Shown here in pieces: positions 13,101-20,503 of a stretch of DNA of 64,000 bases (the stretch's first letter is position 1; every line of letters starts with the position of its first letter). The translations under genes were made by a program, and so were the position numbers. The notes below the pieces were generated by a model. That model did not search any database. It had not been told where the DNA came from and saw nothing but the letters and a program-made list of their open reading frames with translations. Source of the stretch: Symbiodinium natans (Eukaryota > Sar > Dinophyceae > Suessiales > Symbiodiniaceae); contig CAJNDS010002417.1 of NCBI GenBank assembly GCA_905221605.1, forward strand, positions 1 through 64,000. The letters run 5' to 3'.

Positions 13101-16100
13101 CAACCCTACAAACCCGACAGGCCCCTATACGTCCCGAGAAGTTCCTCTTGCCTTTTAAACCCCTGTACACCTGCAAGCCCTATGACCCCGCAAAAATCCC
13201 AGTAGCCTGCACACCCCTATTTTAAACCCCAAAAGACGCCTTTGAGCCCGACGAACAGAAATCCCAGTAGCCTGCACGCCCCTATTTCAAACCCCGAAAG
13301 ACGCCTTTGAGCCCGACGAACTCGAAAAGCCCCTATGGCCTGCAATACAGGGGTCGGAATACTTGCTAGTAAATATTCCCTTCTGGAACCTTTGTGAGTA
13401 TACTATAAAAACCCTCAAAACCCTGTTCTAGTTATTCAGTCCCCTAGAGTATACACCTTTAACCCAGTCACGGTTGGCAAGCACCCACTGGCAAGCCACG
13501 TTCCTCAGCGCCTGCGGTGAGCTTTGTCCATCCACTTCTGCTTGCAAGAGGAGGCCTCAAGGTAGGACAAACACGCCCCAGCCCATTCTCTCAATTCTTA
13601 TTTAGTTTTGACTACCCCAAGAACGCGGGAAAACAAAACTGGCTGAGATCTAGAGACGCTCAATGTCTACCAGCTCGAGCTGCAGGTTCGACAGCAAGCC
13701 GTGAACCTTTTTCGCTTGGGTGGACAACTGGCGGTTTACAAGCGTGCCGATGTAGGTCCCGATGCCGGCTGTTCTCTTATTCCCTTGGGCCCACTCGCTA
13801 GGCGAGTGCCGCGGGAAGTTGATGGGTCGGGGGTCATAGGCCAGTAGGGCGGCGTCCGGCCGATACCAGTAAGCCAGCGCGCGGAAGTTGGCAAAGTTCT
13901 TTGACCACAACGGAGTCGTGCGTGTCAGGCCTATGGCCGTCGGAATCCCGTAAGCTGTGGACCATGCCATAAACGCATCCACCATCCACCCCCACTCAGC
14001 GCCCACGATAGGAATGCACTCTGAGGTGTTGTGGCGGCAAGCCGGCGCTATCCAGAAGTAACCGTCCGGACAGAAAGCCTGGGCGTTAAATGGCGTTAAG
14101 GGGCTTGCATTAAGTTACCCAAATATGGTCATGAATGCATGTGTCTAGAACAAAGTTCCCCGGGATGCATCACAAAACTTTCTTAAGATGGACACGTAGC
14201 AGCTGATTGTTCACATTTGTGCACCGATTCTTCCCCAAACAGTGTCCCGACACCAGGTGTTCTTGCGTTAAAGCTTTTAGATTGATCCAGCGCGTGCGGC
14301 GCATGCGATACTGTTGCGTGCAGGATATGTGGACGTTGTTCCTCGAGGCCGCATTCGGACGAAGATCGTACTTAGCCACAGCGCGGGCATCCGCGAGGAT
14401 TTCTTGGGGCATTGAAGCATCGGAGATTACATGCTTATTATGGCTTTGTGGATGGTGTCGAATCGGGATCTCGCCAACGCCCCGTGTGGACTAAGTCACG
14501 TGCACTTTCTGAAGTTTGCATCGCTCTGAAAGCGCGCATGCTTGGTTTCTTGAGCCGTTGGATGGTTTCGCTTCGTGCGGCCACTCTATGGGGATTTCCA
14601 GGGGCTTCTTATCTAACATTAGTCAGTGCTTATGAGATTCTGCTACGAACCGGCCCCAGAATGGTGTGGCTTTTTAATACAAGCATCTAGGCAGATCGAA
14701 AATAAGTCTATTTGCGAACGAAGCTCTGATGAGCATTTCTTAAGGCGTGGCTTGATAGTGCAAAATTCTAATTCAGCTTCAGTGCAATTAGGGGCCAGCA
14801 GGGGATTTCATATGGTGTGGTCTGCAATAAAACACTCTAGCTCGATTTACTTACGAACTAGGCTTAGACGAGGATGTCTTGGGGTTGGCCTCTTCATATA
14901 AACTTGCCTTACTTGGGCTGAATTACGAACGAAGCCCGGAAAAGGATTTCTTAGGGTGTGCGTTGACAATACAAAATCAAATAACGTTTCAGTGCGAGCA
15001 CGGGCCAGAGGAGGATTTCACAGGGTGTGGTCGGTAAAAGAAAAGTCCAAATAGGTAATAACCAACGAAGCTTAGAAGAGGATGTCCTGGGGCGGGGCCT
15101 CTTAGTATGTTTGTCTTGCTGGGTAAATTACGAACGAAGCTGTGGCATTATCATACACAAGTCTCTCGAAATTTCATGAAAAGGCCGCAGAAGAGGATTT
15201 CGCGGGGTGTGGCCTTTAAGTATGAAATTCTTTTCTTAGGGCGTGGGCTTCTTATTTATAAGCAGTTTTTCAATAAACTGGGAAGGAAGCCCAAATGAGG
15301 ATTTGTGAGGCTGTAACCTCTGCATATAAAGTCCTTATGAGACTCTGTTACGGACAGGCAAGCGCCAGAAGAGGATTTCATAGGGCGCGGCGTTAATAAG
15401 CAAATTTAGACTTCTAAATTGTATTACAATGAGGCCAAAGGGTTTCTCATGGATCAGAGGAAGAACTCTAAGGGTGTGGCCTCTTCATTTCAGTTCCGAA
15501 TTAGGTTTAAGTATCAGTTTGATGCGCCCGAAAGGCTGTCCGACCTAGATCATGGGGGGGAGGGGGGGGTGAGCATAGATGTATATATATATATACATAT
15601 ATATGTGTACATATATACCTCTGAGGAACCATAGGTTCGAATTCCAATCACGCGTTGGGTTCTGAGCGAACTTCGCCTTTGTGTTCAAGATACAATTGCT
15701 CTTGATCCTTCCTTGAGAGTTACTCACGTCAATTTTGGACCTCCTACGACAAGAATAATGAAATTTGCTTGGTTTCTACAACACTCATTGAATACACACA
15801 GTTGCCCAGTGATTTCGTGGTGTTTTGATTAGCCCCATGCGGCGTGGACCACCAAATTCCGTACACCGTGTGCTTGCCCTTACTGCTGACGCTGGATCCA
15901 GACATGAGTATTGGCAAAAATCCGTTTTTGACTTAATGGAGCGTCTGGGTATGAACGGTATACATATATATATATATATACAAATATATATATATATACA
16001 CATATTTATGCATTTATTTTTTTTGTTGGTCTAGAAGTACATACATACATGTATGCATATATACATATACGCACATTTTTTACACGTGTCATGTAGTCAG

Positions 16101-17468
16101 CCGACTCAGTATATACAACAAGCAGAGTATCCTGTGTATACGTGTATATATATATATATGTATATGTATCGGCTAAAGAAGGCATTAGAATGTTGCATGA
16201 TATCTCTTGATGCAAACAGCACTGCTTTGAGATTTACAAAGCTTGGCAACCCAGGGTCCATAGATGATTTTAAAGGGCGCCCCGGCAAGTCCTCAGTTCC
16301 AAAAACCAAACCCTTGGTTGCAAAAGCATGGCTTTGAGATACTGTTGTCTCTTCATCGCGCTACTGCCTAGGCGCCGTGCGCATCGACGGCGCCATCCTC
16401 GTCACTGTCGTCGTTTTTTGACGTCTGAGTTCGCGAGATCCAAACTGTCGTGTGTTCACGACATGCGAAACTGTCGTCTCTTTTGGTGTTTTGGAAGACA
16501 TCCGGAGCTCTAGTGGCTCGAAAGCCGAATGTTGTAGTACAAACGTAGTACGCCGAGGATGTCTGGAGGTCCAGTGGCTCAAAAGTCGGACGCTTAATTT
16601 TTGTTCTACAAAAGTGCGCGGAGGACGTCTGGAGCTCCAGTGGCACACGTCACCTGGTGGTCTCCTGGTGATCTAGTGCTGGGGAAACCTGCTGCCCTCC
16701 CGGTGTGCTGGTCCCTTCGCGCTCTGCCGCTGGAACCCTAAACCCAAAACCCGAAACCCCCGAAACCCCTGCTCGTCATCGTGTTCTGCGTGTCTGGAGA
16801 GCTTGCCTTGACATGCTCTTCGTGGTGCCCATGTGGTCTCTCACTGTTTGGCGTCTACGCTGGCATCAGATGTTCCTTGTTTATAGTGGGTTTAAGTCGG
16901 CGAAAACTTTCTTAGACTTGCCGAAGCCCTAACCCCTACACGCTAGTAGGTAACAGCAACCCAGCGGCATTGTAGCCACCTTCCACCGCCAGCAGCCCAT
17001 CCGTGTCGCCTTCCCAATGGCGTTCAAACAACCCCTAGCTTCGAAGCTCCCAAGGTTTGAACGGTTTAGGGTTTAGGGTCTAGGCAGTTTAGGGTTTAGG
17101 GGTTAGCGTTTAGGGTTTAGGGTTCAGGGTTCAGGGTTTCGGGTTGAATTTGGAAACGTCTTAACAACCCCGCCACCCCCCCCCCCCCCCAACCCCCCCC
17201 CCCCGAACCGCCCCCCGCGGGTTTAGGGTTTAGGGTTTCGGGGTTGGGTGGGGGGGGGGTCTCCCCCCCCTCTACCCCGCCCCCCCTCCTTCCACCCACC
17301 CTCCAGCAAAGCTCAACCCCATACCCCAAACCCTCAGCCTTTACCCTTAAACCCTTAAACCCTTACAACCTTTTCAAACCCCACGCAAAGCCCACAAAAC
17401 CTTGAACAACTTAAGCCCTAGAACTCTTAAACCCTTAAAGCCCAAACCCCAAACCCTAAATCCAACCC

Positions 17469-17501
<33 letters not shown>

Positions 17502-18494
17502 ACCCCAATGACAGGGACCTACTGGGCGACACTGCCCTAATTTAGGTGTCCCCTTCTAAGGGTCCATAGTAAGGGACCGTGTACTAACGCAAATCCCTAT
17601 GAAGCACATGAGAACCCAAAACCTCCCCCAAACAAAACTGGCCTGACCAGCGCGCGTAGTCATTCATGTAAGGCGTGTCGACAAAGATGGCGACTGGATC
17701 GTCACATCGCAAGAAGTCCTGAGGTTTCAGGGTTTAGGGTTTCGGGCTACGATGGGCTTTCGGGTTGCCTGGATTGTCACATCGGAAGAAGTCCTCACGA
17801 GGCAGGTCTGCTATCCCATCAAAGTGCTTCCTAGCACTGTAGTGGGACTGGTTGTAGGACCTGTAGAAGTCCAAGGCGAAGCCGGAATGCTCGTAGGCTT
17901 CGTCAACGAGCTTCCCTGCAACGACCAGCGCTTCCTCCCCTTCGTAACCGATGGAACCAAGATCCTCTAGTTGAACTTCTAGTACCCCAAAACGAGAACT
18001 TCAGTTATTTCTTACAAGTTATAGCACCCAAAACAAAAAACAGTTCCAAAGTATCCCTAAGGATCTTCCGGAGCCTTGCCGGGATGTTGCTGCATGAAGG
18101 TATCTGTGTCGGTGCCTGCGGACCCAAGCCAGCAGTCAAGAGCCACGTGGCTGTCACTGATCTGCATGTCGTTGCAGGTGCTGTCCAGGCATCCGGACAA
18201 CTTCAATGCGACGTCCATGACAGTGAACGGCCGGTGCTCGTCAAAGACCGCGTGGTATCCAAGAGCCTCCTCCACCATGATTTTGGCGATGGAGGAAAGG
18301 ACCTCTGCTGCATGCCAGTCGAAAACTATGAACTTGATCGGAATCTCCCGGCCCGCCGAGTCAAGCACGTTCTGACGCTCCCCTTCGGGGATGGCATCAG
18401 GTAAGCAGAGCTCGGCACTGGTACCTAAAACAAATAGAAGCGCCGCGCACCACTTCTTCAGACTGGTACGGGCACTGGCATGGCTGCGCAGCAT
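320..18494 (-). CDS. Gene A: composite receptor (solute-binding, GCC2/GCC3 Cys-rich, polytopic membrane, TIR, coiled tail), whole locus
   Basis: First complete member of the tandem array, read from 18494 down to the stop at 320. Exons in order (minus strand): 18494-18066, 17964-17794, 17718-17643, 17034-16942, 14078-13658, 13555-13464, 12531-12297, 12197-12080, 11970-11894, 11327-11290, 10639-10573, 10275-10215, 10009-9892, 9724-9416, 9331-8560, 8427-8315, 7953-7870, 7133-7061, 6896-6829, 6701-6656, about 6401-6355, 5030-4944, 4490-4353, 4190-4118, about 3955-3860, 3540-3485, 3173-3113, 1120-1096, 866-810, 717-637, 529-320. Signal peptide and binding domain come first and the TIR last before a tail, as expected of a surface receptor. 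Several junctions (exons 2/3, 9/10, 12/13, 16/17, 18/19 and some after 21) have an unresolved phase. Expression cannot be judged from sequence. No disabling change was certain in this copy. Confidence 0.75.
530..632 (-). mobile_element. Introner element, gene A tail (TSD GACA)
   Basis: A 103-base insertion between codons that are contiguous in genes B and C (..LMD|MSW..). The minus strand reads ATG-GACA-CCTAGTAG ... CAACTGAG-GACA-TGTCG. The 4-base duplication GACA lies at 633-636 and 526-529. Removing GACA plus the element restores the uninterrupted frame, giving a GA...AG intron. Confidence 0.88.
718..805 (-). mobile_element. Introner element, gene A tail (TSD GAAM)
   Basis: An 88-base element splits ..GSSS|EKALE... 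Its duplications are GAAC (806-809) and GAAA (714-717); the single difference looks like a later change, since gene B has GAAA on both sides at the same site. The element starts CTTAG on the minus strand and ends in AATAAG. Gene C has no interruption here. Confidence 0.85.
934..967. repeat. Poly-C run of about 34 bases
   Basis: Uninterrupted C tract in a gene A intron. Similar C or G runs occur at 17170-17210, 17470-17502, 19828-19850, 21540-21556, 43214-43225, 44113-44126 and 55938-55954. Length may be affected by sequencing error. Confidence 0.9.
1316..1423. repeat. Telomere-type tract, CCCTAAA orientation
   Basis: About 15 consecutive CCCTAAA units with a single variant unit (CCGTAAA). 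It sits in the intron upstream of the tail exons of gene A. Confidence 0.95.
1430..1960. repeat. Degenerate minisatellite based on CCAAGTGA
   Basis: About 530 bases of imperfect short units such as CCAAGTGACC, TCCAAGTG and CCCAAGCG. Several overlapping frames stay open only because of the repeat. Bounded on both sides by telomere-type repeats. No counterpart was seen in gene B or C. Confidence 0.8.
2430..2836. repeat. Minisatellite with about 60-base units (TTCAGCACGAATTTGGCGTT core)
   Basis: About seven head-to-tail units, each containing a TTCAGCACGAATTTGGCG core followed by TTTTGATCC, CCCCTCTGACC and a C-run. The 138-codon minus-strand frame across it (repeats of AEQ...GGQRGQRGRNGSKRQ) is a by-product of the repeat. 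Absent from the matching introns of genes B and C. Confidence 0.92.
3113..3540 (-). CDS. Gene A exons 25-26 (alpha/beta-like segment)
   Basis: Exon 25 (3540-3485) encodes AYHAASRCRILPVLGDEP and matches 21956-21901 and 52845-52790. Its donor is GT here and GC in the other two copies. Exon 26 (3173-3113) encodes EDYCLPTSSRAFDALL. The ILPVL.DE..-P...Y pattern resembles the late part of TIR-like folds, but that is only a suggestion. Telomere-type repeat fills the intron. Confidence 0.65.
3860..4490 (-). CDS. Gene A exons 22-24 (conserved, unknown function)
   Basis: Exon 22 (4490-4353) begins DDIEA and contains LMSPHCLHTFGVLPVVLT. Exon 23 (4190-4118) contains SQWQPTLLIMVCTQCLTC. Exon 24 (about 3955-3860) contains NCLTSPEMMRWILEA. 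All three are kept in genes B and C with mostly conservative changes, and exon 23 is 73 bases in every copy. Boundaries of exon 24 and the end of exon 22 are approximate. No family recognised. Confidence 0.65.
4944..5030 (-). CDS. Gene A exon 21, uninterrupted form
   Basis: An 87-base exon (VANQLAGVTKP ... DCRILVKQDR) with acceptor GAG|GTC and donor AGG|GC. In genes B and C the same 87 bases are split 57 + 30 by an introner between Ser and Asp. This copy shows the empty site. Function unknown. Confidence 0.75.
5176..6060. repeat. Dispersed repeat copy 1 (gene A only)
   Basis: GC-rich block in the intron between exons 19 and 21. It shares long stretches with 14445-16670, for example GTGTCGAATC/GTTGTCGAATC, CCTAGGCGCCGTGCGC, AAACTGTCGTC and GACATCCGGAGC. 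Overlapping open frames occur on both strands but none resembles a known transposon protein. Gene B and C lack it. Confidence 0.65.
6155..6268. mobile_element. Hairpin MITE-like element (TACTTAGCAACCC arms)
   Basis: Inverted arms GGTACTTAGCAACCC (from 6157) and GGGTTGCTAAGTACC (to 6266) enclose about 80 bases with TTATAAT/ATTATAA motifs. Related hairpins with GGAGGTTCA or TGAACCTCC ends lie near 2187-2280, 8030-8130, 24735-24945, 26190-26320, 49052-49199 and 55590-55810. Confidence 0.7.
6355..6896 (-). CDS. Gene A exons 17-19 after the TIR domain
   Basis: Exon 17 (6896-6829) encodes DVGELAAYGFGLSDITDAL. Exon 18 (6701-6656) encodes RWLQEVETISSLDSP. Exon 19 (about 6401-6355) encodes LQQPLTLPALEEVA. 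The 17/18 junction keeps frame (phase 2, GA donor); the 18/19 phase is unresolved. Exon 20, seen in B at 26700-26815 and C at 56325-56430, was not found in this copy. Confidence 0.65.
7061..8427 (-). CDS. Gene A exons 14-16: TIR domain
   Basis: Exon 14 (8427-8315) encodes ARLLKTELQVRGFRVFLDAD followed by DLTDLTRLLPIVAEQ. Exon 15 (7953-7870) encodes VLLVLCTSQLLTRKWCLAEI. Exon 16 (7133-7061) encodes VNTILVTLPDFSLPSGRF. These fit the TIR pattern: box-1-like FFICHH at the end of exon 13, L..G..VFLD.DDL, then L.R.WC..EI. The Glu after WC lies where NAD-cleaving TIR domains have their catalytic Glu; activity is not shown by this. The frame runs from exon 13 (phase 1) through 14 (113 bases) to 15 (phase 0). 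A hairpin repeat lies near 8030-8130. Confidence 0.78.
8560..9331 (-). CDS. Gene A exon 13: membrane block, uninterrupted
   Basis: A single 772-base exon from GAG|GTGATGATG to ACAG|GTGGG. It encodes about six or seven hydrophobic segments, including VLVHLALVLM, LSVLFFIVLCTSVV, LALLPAGFLALCTWLIL, FAVFVLARNALFALAPVL, LLLIHVLLCLSILALAL and VLCCFLLVLIIVCLAG. It ends with FGFFICHHKK, where the cytoplasmic TIR starts. Genes B and C encode the same 772 bases but split 571 + 78 + 123 by two introners, so this copy shows the empty sites. The opposite strand and a second minus frame are also open for 100-200 codons; these are shadows. Confidence 0.9.
9416..10009 (-). CDS. Gene A exon 12: last Cys-rich repeat and first membrane segments (split by an introner)
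   Basis: Two pieces, 10009-9892 and 9724-9416, sum to 427 bases, the length of the unsplit exon in B and C. It starts VACAQCLPGLHSTG and SECVPC (end of the GCC2/GCC3 array), then a membrane segment, then GLYATQLINSLQLLVVLRK, the conserved VWGYPFDM, and further hydrophobic stretches ending ..VTWLWAL. The exact 3' junction with exon 13 is unresolved (CTGG|GA candidates). Confidence 0.85.
9727..9889 (-). mobile_element. Introner element, gene A exon 12 (TSD AGGA), carrying telomere-type repeats
   Basis: A 163-base element flanked by AGGA on the minus strand (9890-9893 and 9723-9726). It begins CTTAGGG and runs straight into about nine TTTAGGG units, then unique sequence ending in GGCATAG. Spliced as AG|GA...AG|GA it restores the exon seen in B and C, where the site is empty. 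Confidence 0.85.
10215..11327 (-). CDS. Gene A exons 9-11: GCC2/GCC3 Cys-rich repeats
   Basis: Exon 9 (11327-11290) encodes GMECTEGANCDWI. Exon 10 (10639-10573) encodes DSQLQLHPGYFSTA and ends SIFR at a GC donor. Exon 11 (10275-10215) encodes CYGNPERCPGGLPGTCATGR. The join 10/11 gives FRCYGNPERCPGG, a typical ephrin-receptor-like (GCC2/GCC3) spacing. The exon 9/10 phase is not settled. Telomere-type repeats and a TA-rich segment (10865-10990) fill the introns. Confidence 0.78.
10640..11289. other. Intron 9/10 of gene A: TA microsatellite and transposon-like repeat
   Basis: It holds TG/TA-rich sequence (10850-10990), the empty site that matches the 11.8 kb insertion in gene B, and a CTAGG...CCTAG element at about 11172-11266. 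No exon was seen. Confidence 0.6.
11894..12531 (-). CDS. Gene A exons 6-8: Cys-rich ephrin-receptor-like repeats
   Basis: Exon 6 (12531-12297) encodes ALCAVCPPGMFSTP, TYTCQQCDAGTHQNQ and FCMNCAAGKFAETPG. Exon 7 (12197-12080) encodes GCTFGTFSNSSGATSCQSCG. Exon 8 (11970-11894) encodes FCHCRPNFYLDTSAG. The CxxC...GTxxN/GxF spacing is that of GCC2/GCC3 repeats, usually extracellular. Phases join exactly (1, 2, 1). Donors are GT (exon 6), GC (exon 7; GT in gene B) and GT (exon 8; GC in gene C). Confidence 0.88.
12660..13440. repeat. Degenerate AACCCTNAAA repeats in intron 5/6 of gene A
   Basis: Loose telomere-like units (CCCTACAACCC, CCCTTAAACC) and a local duplication of about 65 bases (13194-13258 against 13259-13322: CCCAGTAGCCTGCACRCCC). 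No gene. Confidence 0.75.
13464..14078 (-). CDS. Gene A exons 4-5: C-terminal half of the solute-binding domain
   Basis: Exon 4 (14078-13658, 421 bases) starts AFCPDGYFWIAP, has WGWMVDAFMAWSTAYGIPT and IGTYIGTLV, and ends VDIER. Exon 5 (13555-13464) encodes LLLQAEVDGQSS and ACQWVLANRDW. The intron is GT...AG, phase 1. The final helix ..A..W...N..W is typical of glycine-betaine/choline-type periplasmic binding proteins (OpuAC/ProX). Exon 5 ends in Trp here; gene B has a stop codon at that position. Confidence 0.82.
14160..16670. repeat. Gene A-specific repeat block, about 70-base degenerate tandem units
   Basis: Present in intron 3/4 of gene A, absent from gene B at 46985-47320. From about 14390 to 15480 a motif like GAGGATTTCNTAGGGTGTGG recurs every 64-74 bases (for example near 14801, 14869, 14943, 15015, 15079, 15371). 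TA microsatellites lie at 15582-15615 and 15962-16170. Three units with ACRTCYGGAGCTCYAGTGGC lie at 16497-16645. Parts match 5400-6060. Short open frames are not supported as genes. Confidence 0.75.
16942..17718 (-). CDS. Gene A exons 2-3: middle of the solute-binding domain
   Basis: Exon 2 (17718-17643) encodes DFLRCDDPVAIFVDTPYMND followed by YARWS. Exon 3 (17034-16942) encodes FERHWEGDTDGLLAVEGGYN then AAGLLLPT. Exon 3 ends at a GT donor in phase 0 that fits exon 4. The join between 2 and 3 is off by one base with the obvious AG|GC donor and remains unsettled. A long poly-C/poly-G stretch lies in the intron (17170-17290). Confidence 0.72.
17719..17793 (-). other. 75-base intron bounded by a near-perfect 27-base direct repeat
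   Basis: The first bases of this GA...AG intron copy the first bases of the next exon. The 27-base segments 17769-17795 and 17694-17720 (plus strand) differ at 2 positions. In gene B the intron copy has lost 4 bases (48411-48433) while the exon copy is intact (48335-48361), as expected if only the second is coding. Confidence 0.85.
17794..18494 (-). CDS. Gene A exon 1: signal peptide and first lobe of the solute-binding domain (split by an introner)
   Basis: Starts at the ATG at 18494. A basic N-region followed by CAALLFVLGTSAELC is a clear signal peptide. The mature part begins IPIKFIVFDWHAAEVLSS, continues VEEALGYHAVF and VALDCWLGS, and ends ADLPRE at 17794. The pieces 18066-18494 (429) and 17794-17964 (171) sum to 600 bases, exactly the length of the unsplit exon in gene B. 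The pattern matches OpuAC/ProX-type binding proteins; the ligand cannot be deduced. Confidence 0.85.
17965..18061 (-). mobile_element. Introner element, gene A exon 1 (TSD GATC)
   Basis: 97 bases with GATC on both sides (18062-18065 and 17961-17964). Minus strand: GGAA-GATC-CTTAGGGATAC ... CAACTAGAG-GATC-TTGG. Gene B reads GGAAGATCTTGG with no insertion. Splicing GA...AG removes one GATC plus the element and restores the frame. Confidence 0.95.
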
Positions 18495-19540
18495 GGCTTT
18501 CTTAATTGGGAAGTACAGATATACTTGGATGAATACAATCGATGACCTTTAGATAGGCTGGGGGAGGGGGATGCTCAGGTCCCCTGCAAAGGCCCCTGGA
18601 AGAATTGGGCCTAGGCTTAGGGTTTAAGGCGCTCGTTCTTTGTGTTTCTTCAGAGCCTGCGGCAACCTACGGCAACGCTCTCAAACCCCATTGAAACCAA
18701 CATCTACAAAGAAAAGAGAGTGAGACGGAGAGAGATAGAGAGAGAGAGAGGGGGAGAGAGAGAGAGCGAGAAACAACAAAATGAAAAACACAGACAGAAA
18801 GACAGAAACAAAGAAAATAATAAAGAAAGAACGAAAGAAAGACAGAAGCAAAAGCGAGAGAGAGAGAGAGTCTTCGGTTTGGGTCTTGCGGACCCTCGGA
18901 CATCAAGCATGAGTGTTGCGCATGGTTTGTCAAGGGGAAGGGAGTGGGGGCCTGAAGAACTTGTATATTTTCTCCTGGTCCCTTAGCCCGGAGCACGTAC
19001 GGAGGAGGGTCAGCACTGGTCAGCATCCATTCTTCGGACCGTTGATGCGTCTTTGCTTCAGAGCACAGTGGAGAGGTGCCAAGTAGGTCTTTAGCGCTTG
19101 GGGCTTAGGCCTTAGGCTTTCGGGGCTTCGGGGCGCCCTACTAGATTTCGGGGTTTGAACCTTAAACCCCCTAAACCCCTGGGGGTTCGGAGCTTCGGGG
19201 TGCTCTACTAGACTTAGGGGTTTGAACCTTAAACCCCCTAAACCCCAAACCCTAAACCTGTGAGTGCCCAGGAGAGGGTCCAAGAGCCCTCTGTTTTCGA
19301 GCACCCTGCATTCGTAGTCGTGTTTGAAGCAAGAAGGGGAATCTTACCACATCTTGAGAGCCCGATACCCCTTCATAATTGGGACTGATAGAATTTATAT
19401 ATACATGTATATATATTATATTATATAAAGAGATAAATTTTCAGGTCTGCTCAAAGACTCATAACACTTCATTAAGGGGTATTGGGCTGTAAAAAAAAAA
19501 TCCCGACACATAAATTTCACGCCCTCTCCACGGAAGGCAA
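18495..19540. other. Intergenic spacer between gene B (3' end) and gene A (5' end)
   Basis: Holds a block conserved upstream of gene B (18654-18707 against 49312-49365, GCCTGCGGCAACCTACGGC), a purine-rich GA/GAAA tract (18717-18872), a second conserved block near 18885-18985 and a TA microsatellite (19392-19430). The conserved blocks could be promoter or 5' UTR. No TATA box or spliced-leader sequence was identified. Confidence 0.55.
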
Positions 19541-19818
19541 TTAGGAAATCGCCACTTCCGTCAGCTCCTCTTGCATGGCTTCAAGCAGGTACTCAGGCAC
19601 TGCGGTGCCCCTGCCATCTTGCTTGACGCACTCTTGCGCACGCTCAACTTCAAGTGGCTCAAGTGACTCTAGTGACTCGGCGCTCTTGGACGCGATGTTC
19701 TGCTGCTGCTCGACCAACTCAGCCAAGCTTTGAGACCGCTGCGACGTGAACCACGACATGTCCATGAGAGAGCTCCTTTGTAGCCCAGTAAGCATATTAC
19801 AACAAGGGCACCGTTTTT

Positions 19819-19849
<31 letters not shown>

Positions 19850-20503
19850 GGCTACTTTATAAGGGAACCCATAACCAGCTATTACAATAAGGGCACCCTT
19901 TGTGGGGGTGGTTACTTTACAAGGGAACCCAGAACCCCCCCCCAAAAAAAAAAAAAAAGAAAAAAAGTAGAGGGCACCGCTGGGCTACCAAGGCTCAAGT
20001 AGGCCGCATTCTCGGCCCTGAGTCGAACGGTCACTTGCTGGGCATTGGCCTTAAGGGCCTTTTCCTTACTCCTCCAAAAACCAGGGGGAAAAAAAGGTTA
20101 GACTTTGTTATTCCTACTAAATAAGGAAACCCAAAAGGGAAAAAAGGTTGAACTTTGTTATTCCTACGACATAAGGAAACCCACAAAATCTAAAGTTCAA
20201 CTATTGGCTAAGCAAGTTTCTGAAGAGGACCTGGGCAAGAAGTGCACAGCGATTTGCATGAAGATCGCCCTGAGGACCTGGGCTCTTCCCAAAAAATGGG
20301 AGGGTCCTCTTCGAAAAACAACAATGGCTAAGTATGGCAATCCCCAAATGGGCTCGAAACAAGCAAAGAGTTTGGAGCCCGAAGCCCGAACCCTTAACCC
20401 TAGGTATGAAAGTATGGCGAATTTAAAGCGCCTAACTGTCGAGCGATTCTGCAACCAAAAAAACGGTATGAAAGTATACCATCCAGAGCCAAGCCACCTG
20501 TAC
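19541..20503 (-). CDS. Gene B C-terminal exons
   Basis: Pieces 20503-20480, 20277-20221, 20064-19997 and 19775-19541; the last three sum to 360 bases, matching the single gene C exon. They include IFMQIAVHFLPRSSSE, KALEANAQQVT, and SWFTSQRSQSLAELVEQQQN with an acidic end ..EELTEVAIS. Introns at two sites differ from those in gene A. Confidence 0.82.

Noticed and set aside
18642-18986. 114-codon Arg/Glu-rich frame and its antisense Leu/Ser-rich partner
   Set aside because: Both are translations of a GA/GAAA microsatellite in the spacer.
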